Below, piece by piece: positions 58,921-64,000 of a stretch of 64,000 nucleotides of DNA (the stretch's first letter is position 1; every line of letters begins with the position of its first letter). The stretch covers positions 1-64,000 of the forward strand of contig NZ_VITI01000016.1 in the NCBI RefSeq assembly GCF_007827795.1, given 5' to 3'. The notes under the pieces were generated by a model that had not been told where the DNA came from, searched no databases, and saw only the letters and a list, made by a program, of their open reading frames with translations. This stretch comes from Azospirillum brasilense. GTDB taxonomy: Bacteria; Pseudomonadota; Alphaproteobacteria; Azospirillales; Azospirillaceae. Position numbers and translations under genes: made by a program.

Positions 58921-59009
58921 CTTGCCCCCACCCCGGCCCTCCCCCGCTTCGCGGGGGAGGGAGAATTGTCCCCTCCCCTGCGGCAGCGGGGGAGGGTTAG
59001 GGTGGGGCA
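58921..59009. repeat. GC-rich palindromic repeat, copy D (long form)
   Basis: An 89-bp element, CTTGCCCCCACCCC to GGGTGGGGCA, with a perfect inner hairpin CCCTCCCCCGC-TTC-GCGGGGGAGGG and a second block CCCTCCCCTGCGGCAGCGGG. It sits inside the formate dehydrogenase operon, between the iron-sulfur and cytochrome b subunit genes, so it could tune the expression of the latter. Confidence 0.85.
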
Positions 59010-59026
59010 TCACTCCCCCAACCCAC

Positions 59027-59662
59027 TCAGCTCCCGCCGGTGCCCTCGCGGCCCGGCCCGAAGGCGTCGCCGCGGTCGTTCTGGCCATAGGCGGTGGACC
59101 AGCCCCAGGCGCCGGAACCGTAGCCGCGGCGCACCGTCCGCTCCTTGTAGATGTCGGCCAGAACGTCGCCGTCACCGGCCATCAGCGCGCGGGTGGAGCA
59201 CATCTCCGCGCAGAGCGGCAGCTTGCCCTCGGCCAGCCGGTTGGTGCCGTATTTCTGGTACTCCTCCATCGTGTTGTCCGCTTCCGGACCGCCGGTGCAG
59301 AAGGTGCATTTGTCCATCTTGCCGCGCCCGCCGAAGTTGGTCGCCTGGGGGTACTGCGGCGCGCCGAAGGGGCAGGCGTAGAAGCAGTAGCCGCAGCCGA
59401 TGCACAGGTCCTTGGAATGCAGCACCACCCCGTCCGCCGTCTGGTAGAAGCAGTCCACCGGGCAGACCGCGGCGCAGGGCGGGTCGTTGCAGTGCATGCA
59501 GGCCATGGAGATCGACCGCTCGCCGGGCACGCCGTCCTTCAGCGTGATGACGCGGCGGCGGTTGATGCCCCAGGGGATGTCGTGCTCGTTCTTGCAGGCG
59601 GTGACGCAGGCGTTGCACTCGATGCAGCGCTCCGCGTCGCACAGGAATTTCATGCGGGCCAT
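59027..59662 (-). CDS. Formate dehydrogenase iron-sulfur (beta) subunit
   Basis: Electron-transfer subunit of 211 aa with cysteines for four [4Fe-4S] clusters: 'CIECNACVTACKNEHD', 'CMHCNDPPCAAVCPVDC', 'CIGCGYCFYACPFG' and 'CTFCTGGP' with 'CAEMC'. This is the DMSOR-family ferredoxin-type subunit found in Fdh3/FdhABC-type enzymes. It connects the molybdenum subunit to the cytochrome b556. It starts 25 nt after the catalytic subunit stop. No signal peptide or C-terminal membrane helix is visible, so it must ride with the Tat-exported alpha subunit. Confidence 0.95.
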   Translation of the reverse strand: MARMKFLCDAERCIECNACVTACKNEHDIPWGINRRRVITLKDGVPGERSISMACMHCNDPPCAAVCPVDCFYQTADGVVLHSKDLCIGCGYCFYACPFGAPQYPQATNFGGRGKMDKCTFCTGGPEADNTMEEYQKYGTNRLAEGKLPLCAEMCSTRALMAGDGDVLADIYKERTVRRGYGSGAWGWSTAYGQNDRGDAFGPGREGTGGS

Positions 59663-59687
59663 GAATGTCTATCCTCCCTGGGGCGCG

Positions 59688-62606
59688 TCAGGCCGGTTCG
59701 ACGCGGCACAGCGTCACCTTGGTTTCCTGCATGAAGGTCATGGGGTCGTAGCCGTAGGTCGTCACCCCGTTGGCCGGCTCGCCCAGGACGATGGGGTCGG
59801 TGCCCGGCGGGTAGTTCTCCCGCAGGCTGTTGCCCTGCCAGTAGCCGGAGAAGTGGAAGGGCATGAAGACGGTGCCGGCGCCGATGCGTTCGGTCACCAG
59901 CGCGCGCATCCGCGCCTTCGCGCTGTCCTCCGGTCCGTAGACCCAGACCATGCCGCCGTCGCGGATGCCCAGCCGCTCGGCGTCCTTGGGGTTGATCTCC
60001 ACGAACATCGACTGCTGCAGCTCGGCCAGCCAGGGGTTGGAGCGGGTCTCCTCGCCGCCGCCCTCATACTCGACCAGCCGTCCGGAGGTGAGGATGAAGG
60101 GGAAGCGCTGGCGGATGTCGCTGTCCGCGATCTTGAACTGGAGCGAGCGGGCCAACTGCGGCAGGCGGAAGTCGCGCCGGTCCTCGATTGCCGGATACTC
60201 CTTCACCAGTTCCGGCCGCGGGGAGTAGATCGGCTCGCGGTGGAGCGGCACCGGGTCGGGCAGGTTCCAGGCGACGGCGCGGGCCTTGGCGTTGCCGTGC
60301 GGTGAGCATCCATGCTTCAGCGCGACGCGGATGATGCCCATCGACAGGTCGGTCTGCCAGCTCACCTCGTCGGTCTTGTCGCCGCCGATGGCCTGGATGA
60401 CCCGCATCTCCTCCGCCGTCAGGTCCTTGTCCCAGCCCAGCTTCCTCAGCATCGCCATGGTGAATTCGGGATAGCCGTCCTCGATCTCCGACCCCTTGGA
60501 ATAGGAGCCGTCCGCGAGCAGGCTGACGCCGTTGCGCTCCACCCCGAAGCGGGCGCGGAAGACGCCGCCGCCCTCCATCACATGCTTGGAGGTGTCGTAG
60601 AGAACGGCGCAGCCGGGGTGGCGAAGCTCCGGATGTCCCCAGCAGGGCCAGGGCAGGCCGTAATACTCGCCCTTCAGCGGGCCGCTGGTCGCCTGCATGG
60701 TGATCTTGTCGAAGTCTGCCTGATGCTTCATGTGCATCTTCAGCCGTTCCGGCGACTGGCCGGTGTAGCCGGTGGACAGGCAGCCGCGGTTGATCTCGCG
60801 CAGGATGTCCTCGGGCACCGGGCGGGTCTCCTCCACCGTGATGTGCTTGAACATCTCGTCGGCGAAGCCGAACTTGCGGGCCAGCAGATAGATGATCGTG
60901 TAGTCGTCCTTGGACTCGAAGATCGGCTCCACGACCTTCTCGCCCCACTGCATCGACCGGTTGGAGCAGGTGCGCGAGCCGTCCGTCTCGAACTGGGTGC
61001 AGGCGGGCAGGATGTAGGTGCCGTTCCGGCGCTCCTTGAAGGCGGCGAAGGTGGTCGGGTGCGGGTCGGCGATGACCAGCAGGGACAGCTGCTCCAGCCC
61101 CTTCAGCATCTCCGGCATGCGGGTGACGGTGTTGCCGCCATGGCCGAAGACGACCATCGCCTTCAGCGGCGACGGCTGCTGGATCTCCTCAGGCTCGTAG
61201 GTGACGCCGTCGAACCAGCGGGTGGTCGGGATGCCCTTGGCCTCCATCAGCTCCTTGGAACCGAATCTGGCCTTCATCCAGTCGTAATCGACGTCCCAGA
61301 CGCGGCAGAAATGCTTCCACGCCCCCTCGGCCAGCCCGTAGTAGGAGGGCAAGGTGGAGACGTCGAGCCCGAAGTCGGTGGCGCCCTGCACGTTGCAGTG
61401 GCCGCGGTAGATGTTGGCCCCGCCGCCGGCCACCCCGATGTTGCCGAGCGCCAGCTGCAGGATCGACAGGGCGCGGACGTTGGCGGTGCCGGTGGTCTTC
61501 TGGGTGATGCCCATGCACCAGATGACGGTGGACGGCCGGTTCTTCGCCAGCGCCTCCGCCACGCGGTGGAGCTGCTCGCCCGGCACGCCGCTGACCCGCT
61601 CCACCGTGGCGGGGTCCCACTTCTTCACCTCGGCGCGGATCTCGTCCATGCCGTAGACGCGCTGGCGGATGTACTCCTTGTCCTCCCAGCCGTTCTCGAA
61701 GATGTGCCAGAGGATGCCCCAGGTGACCGGGATGTCGGTGCCGGGGCGGATGCGCACATAATCGGTGGCGTGGGCGGCGGTGCGGGTGAAGCGCGGGTCG
61801 ATGACGATGAAGGGCGCGCGGTTGTGCTCCTTGCCGCGCAGCATGTGCGGCAGCGAGACGGGGTGGGCCTCCGCCGGGTTGCCGCCGATGATCAGCAGCG
61901 CCTTGGAATTCTGGATGTCGTTGTAGCTGTTGGTCATCGCGCCATAGCCCCAGGTGTTCGCCACCCCGGCGACCGTGGTGCTGTGGCAGATGCGCGCCTG
62001 ATGATCGACGTTGTTGGTTCCCCAGAAGGCCGCCAGCTTGCGGAAGAGATAGGCGCCTTCGTTGGAGAATTTGGCCGAGCCCAGCCAGAAGGTGGCGTCC
62101 GGCCCGGACTGCTCACGGATCTCCAGCAGCTTGGTCCCGATCTCCTCGATGGCCTGGTCCCAGGAGATGCGCTGCCACTGGCCGTCGACCAGCTTCATCG
62201 GGTATTTCACCCGCCGTTCACCCTTGGTCAGTTCGCGGACCGAGGCACCCTTCGCACAATGCGCGCCCTGGCTGATCGGGCTTTCCCAGCCCGGCTCCTG
62301 CCCGGTCCAGACGCCGTTCTGCACCTCCGCGATCACGGTGCAGCCGACGGAGCAGTGGGTGCAGACGTTCTTGCGGGTGACGATCTCGACGTTGGGCAGG
62401 GTCGGCCCGGCCTCGGCCTTTTGGATCATCGCGGCGGGCAGCGCGCCCAGCGCCGCCATGCCCCCGGCGGCGAGGCCGGAGGTCTTCAGGAAGCCGCGGC
62501 GGTCGACGGTTTCTCCCAGCCCGGCGGTGCCCGCCGACAATCCGTTCAGGCGGCGGGCGAGGGAGGCGCGGGTGGCGGCGGTTCCGGCGTTGCGCTTGAC
62601 GAGCAT
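59688..62606 (-). CDS. Formate dehydrogenase molybdopterin (alpha) subunit, Cys form
   Basis: Catalytic subunit of 972 aa, exported by the Tat system (twin Arg36-Arg37 in 'DRRGFLKTSGLAAGG'). A [4Fe-4S] cluster is bound by Cys82, Cys85, Cys89 and Cys117. The metal-ligand residue is Cys207, followed by His208, in 'QARICHSTTVAGVANTWGYG', so it is a Cys rather than Sec enzyme. Molybdopterin-domain landmarks follow ('GMGITQKTTGTANVRALSIL'-type, 'GNIGVAGGGANIYRGHCN'). It oxidises formate to CO2 at the periplasmic face. ATG 62606 gives a Tat leader of about 65 residues. Flanked by its small Tat-type protein and TorD-like chaperone. Confidence 0.96.
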   Translation of the reverse strand: MLVKRNAGTAATRASLARRLNGLSAGTAGLGETVDRRGFLKTSGLAAGGMAALGALPAAMIQKAEAGPTLPNVEIVTRKNVCTHCSVGCTVIAEVQNGVWTGQEPGWESPISQGAHCAKGASVRELTKGERRVKYPMKLVDGQWQRISWDQAIEEIGTKLLEIREQSGPDATFWLGSAKFSNEGAYLFRKLAAFWGTNNVDHQARICHSTTVAGVANTWGYGAMTNSYNDIQNSKALLIIGGNPAEAHPVSLPHMLRGKEHNRAPFIVIDPRFTRTAAHATDYVRIRPGTDIPVTWGILWHIFENGWEDKEYIRQRVYGMDEIRAEVKKWDPATVERVSGVPGEQLHRVAEALAKNRPSTVIWCMGITQKTTGTANVRALSILQLALGNIGVAGGGANIYRGHCNVQGATDFGLDVSTLPSYYGLAEGAWKHFCRVWDVDYDWMKARFGSKELMEAKGIPTTRWFDGVTYEPEEIQQPSPLKAMVVFGHGGNTVTRMPEMLKGLEQLSLLVIADPHPTTFAAFKERRNGTYILPACTQFETDGSRTCSNRSMQWGEKVVEPIFESKDDYTIIYLLARKFGFADEMFKHITVEETRPVPEDILREINRGCLSTGYTGQSPERLKMHMKHQADFDKITMQATSGPLKGEYYGLPWPCWGHPELRHPGCAVLYDTSKHVMEGGGVFRARFGVERNGVSLLADGSYSKGSEIEDGYPEFTMAMLRKLGWDKDLTAEEMRVIQAIGGDKTDEVSWQTDLSMGIIRVALKHGCSPHGNAKARAVAWNLPDPVPLHREPIYSPRPELVKEYPAIEDRRDFRLPQLARSLQFKIADSDIRQRFPFILTSGRLVEYEGGGEETRSNPWLAELQQSMFVEINPKDAERLGIRDGGMVWVYGPEDSAKARMRALVTERIGAGTVFMPFHFSGYWQGNSLRENYPPGTDPIVLGEPANGVTTYGYDPMTFMQETKVTLCRVEPA

Positions 62607-62634
62607 GGGGCGGCCCTCTGGATCAAAGTCGCGG

Positions 62635-62850
62635 TCAGAGTCGGTTCAGCGCGTAGAAACGCTTCACGTGTTCGGTTTCGCGGTAGCGGGACTTGACCTG
62701 CTCCTGCCGCGATTCCATCGCCTCCGCCGGGGCGGCGCGCAGGGTGGCGGCCGCCGCGGCGGCTCCCGCCGCACCCAGCCCGAGGCCCTTCAGGAGACTG
62801 CGGCGTTCCAGTCCGGTCTTGCCGGCTTTCGGGGTGTCGTCACGGTGCAT
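62635..62850 (-). CDS. Formate dehydrogenase region Tat-targeted small protein
   Basis: Protein of 71 aa with twin-Arg motif 'LERRSLLKGLGLGAAGAAA' and a short mature end 'YRETEHVKRFYALNRL'. The family (I recall TIGR02811) is found only next to formate dehydrogenase genes and is thought to be a small periplasmic factor or subunit. ATG 62850 overlaps the upstream TorD-like gene stop at 62840 by 11 nt and lies 28 nt before the alpha subunit. Its function is not established. Confidence 0.9.
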   Translation of the reverse strand: MHRDDTPKAGKTGLERRSLLKGLGLGAAGAAAAAATLRAAPAEAMESRQEQVKSRYRETEHVKRFYALNRL

Positions 62851-63520
62851 GGATCGTGCCCTCCCGCTGGTCGGCCCCGCGAGCCGCACCCGGAGGGGCG
62901 GGCGCGATCATCGCGAAGGCGTTGGTCTCGATGTCCAGGAACAGCCGCCCGAAGGTCCCCAGGGGCCGGTAGAGATGCGCCGCCGACGCCTCCTCCAGAT
63001 CCTGGAAGAAGCGGCCCGCCCAGGGGACGAGGTGGCGCTCGAAGAAGCGCTTCTGGAACGGCAGGTCCGGCTCGCCGTCCGCCGTGCCGACGGTTCCGGC
63101 GGCCAGCGCGCCCATGATCTCGGCGATGGCGGCGATGTGGTCCTCCGGCTCGCTGACGCCGGGGGTGCGCTCGATGCCCAGCGCCTGCATGTCTTCGCGC
63201 AAGCGGGCCAGCGGCCGGTCGATCAGGAAGCCGGTGCGGTAGTAGGAGGCGAAGGGAACCAGTTCGCCCCGCGTCACCCCGAGGAACAGCTCATGATACT
63301 CGCGCTCGGCGCGGTGTTCGCCGTCCGGGTCGTCGGCGAGCGTACGGGCGCGTACGGCCAGATCGCTGATGGCCCGGCCCAGTGGTGAACCGTCCCCGGC
63401 CAGCGCGCCGATCGTGGCCAGCAAGTCGCGCGACGGCGGGCGCGCCAACAGGTGGGCCAGCAGGCCGTACGCCTGCGCCCGCAGCCGATCCGCGTCGTCG
63501 ATGATGGCCGTTTCCGCCAT
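62840..63520 (-). CDS. TorD/DmsD-family chaperone for formate dehydrogenase
   Basis: Cytosolic all-helical protein of 226 aa in the TorD family, which binds the Tat leader of a molybdoenzyme and checks cofactor loading. Features are the 'RLRAQAYGLLAHLLARPPSRDLL' N-terminal helix, 'EYHELFLGVTRGELVPFASYY' (the E-Y-x-x-L-F motif) and 'LPFQKRFFERHLVPWAGRFFQDL', with the conserved PxxxFxxxHLxPW motif. It precedes the small Tat protein and the alpha subunit, so the operon order is chaperone, small Tat protein, alpha, beta, gamma. Confidence 0.93.
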   Translation of the reverse strand: MAETAIIDDADRLRAQAYGLLAHLLARPPSRDLLATIGALAGDGSPLGRAISDLAVRARTLADDPDGEHRAEREYHELFLGVTRGELVPFASYYRTGFLIDRPLARLREDMQALGIERTPGVSEPEDHIAAIAEIMGALAAGTVGTADGEPDLPFQKRFFERHLVPWAGRFFQDLEEASAAHLYRPLGTFGRLFLDIETNAFAMIAPAPPGAARGADQREGTIHAP

Positions 63521-63645
63521 GCCCTTGCCCCGCTTCGCCTTTTCCCTGGCCGGTTAAGGTCCGGCTCATCAGCGACAACAGCGGGATTGCCCAAAGGTTG
63601 CGCAGTCCAGGACAGGCGATGATCTTGCCTCCCTGCCTCCGTGCT

Positions 63646-63750
63646 GCCCCCACCCTAACCCTCCCCCGCTTTCGCAGGGGAGGGAACTGCCGCCGCATCG
63701 CGATCATCTCCCTCCCCCGCCCAGCGGGGGAGGGTTGGGGTGGGGGCAAG
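63646..63750. repeat. GC-rich palindromic repeat, copy E (long form)
   Basis: A 105-bp element, GCCCCCACCCTAACCC to GGGTGGGGGCAAG (with one base change), containing CCCTCCCCCGCTTTCGCAGG and CCCTCCCCCGCCCAGCGGGG with its partner GGGGGAGGG. It overlaps the 3' end of the DUF3306 gene, whose final residues are encoded by it. Confidence 0.85.
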
Positions 63751-64000
63751 ACTGTCGGTGGGGGCAAGACCCTCACTTTCCTCAGACTTAGTCGTGTCAG
63801 CGACCACAACCTCCTCCGGCTTCTCCTCCTCCGGCGGTTTCTCGTCGGTGGCGATGCGGTCCAGCAGGTCGGCGATGCGGTCGGTGGCGAGCAGCTTGCC
63901 GTAACCGGGGGCATTGCAGTCCCAGTCATACTCGGCGAAGCCGCGGAAGCCCGCGATCACCGGGTCGCTGGTCCAGGCCTTGCGCAGGGCCAGCCGTTTC
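63655..64000 (-). CDS. DUF3306 protein, partial (5' end beyond window)
   Basis: C-terminal part of a protein running off the right edge. Translating the edge gives 'LRKAWTSDPVIAGFRGFAEYDWDCNAPGYG', in pieces the exact hallmark of DUF3306, a family that accompanies formate dehydrogenase clusters with DUF3305. The domain is followed by an acidic 'EKPPEEEKPEEVVVADTTKSEE' linker region and a tail of about 30 residues that is encoded by repeat copy E (APTPTLPRWAGEGDD). So the repeat has been read into the protein and supplies its stop codon at 63655. It belongs to the formate dehydrogenase gene neighbourhood. Confidence 0.85.
   Translation of the reverse strand, partial: KRLALRKAWTSDPVIAGFRGFAEYDWDCNAPGYGKLLATDRIADLLDRIATDEKPPEEEKPEEVVVADTTKSEESEGLAPTDSLAPTPTLPRWAGEGDDRDAAAVPSPAKAGEG

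Noticed and set aside
59688-62606. Selenocysteine in the formate dehydrogenase alpha subunit
   Set aside because: The frame is uninterrupted and the metal-ligand position is an ordinary Cys codon (Cys207); no in-frame TGA.

Overview
The window reads as a chromosomal segment of a high-GC Rhodospirillales alphaproteobacterium, most likely Azospirillum (A. brasilense/A. baldaniorum group). The best single clue is the glutamate synthase pair: gltD lies directly upstream of gltB, GltD is 482 aa, and GltB is 1515 aa with Cys37 after a 36-residue propeptide, as in the well-studied A. brasilense enzyme. The species call is an inference from remembered family features; no search was run.

Layout. 0.3-9.3 kb: a chemotaxis receptor, a lipoprotein with an SH3-like region, azlCD exporter, a hemolysin III family membrane protein, clpB with a good candidate heat-shock promoter, a NUDIX hydrolase and a MOSC protein. 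9.4-14 kb (minus strand): hemA-prfA-prmC-DUF4167, interrupted between prfA and prmC by an opposite-strand DUF559 endonuclease-like gene next to a compound palindromic repeat. 14-21.5 kb: ispG, a RodZ-like protein, ptsP (EI-Ntr), a nitronate monooxygenase-type enzyme and lysC. 21.6-29.7 kb: ubiG, then the envelope/nitrogen-PTS block kdsD-lptC-lptA-lptB-rpoN-hpf-ptsN, and rnd. 29.8-33.3 kb: tRNA-Leu(CAG), an NDUFA9-like protein, an MFS transporter and uppP. 33.7-39.8 kb: gltD-gltB. 40-41.5 kb: a GNAT, a GST and a 56-aa protein. 41.5-43.7 kb: an AT-richer accessory patch with an RTX-repeat protein and an unrecognised protein. 43.8-49.7 kb: a PepSY/response regulator/histidine kinase/chrA set divergent from a small cytochrome b / SHP / diheme cytochrome c electron-transfer set. 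49.8-55.8 kb: a TPP-riboswitch-led operon of LuxE-like and LuxC-like acyl-transfer/reductase enzymes, an ABC importer and an SDR. 55.9-57.8 kb: a methyltransferase and an M20 deacylase. 57.9-64 kb: a respiratory formate dehydrogenase cluster, entering a DUF3306 gene cut by the window end.

The most unusual feature is the TPP-riboswitch operon at 49.8-55.8 kb. Both acyl-transfer cysteines of LuxE and LuxC are visible, and they sit with an NMT1/THI5-like importer and a reductase. I infer import of an oxidised (carboxylate) thiamine fragment or precursor and its stepwise reduction to aldehyde and alcohol. The neighbouring M20 deacylase has about the length of YlmB, the formylaminopyrimidine deformylase of thiamine salvage, though it lies outside the riboswitch transcript.

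A second theme is a family of five GC-rich palindromic repeats (bounded by GCCCCCACCC / GGGTGGGGGC) at 2.4, 11.0, 49.7, 59.0 and 63.7 kb. One copy sits beside the DUF559 gene, and another has been read through into the C terminus of the DUF3306 protein.
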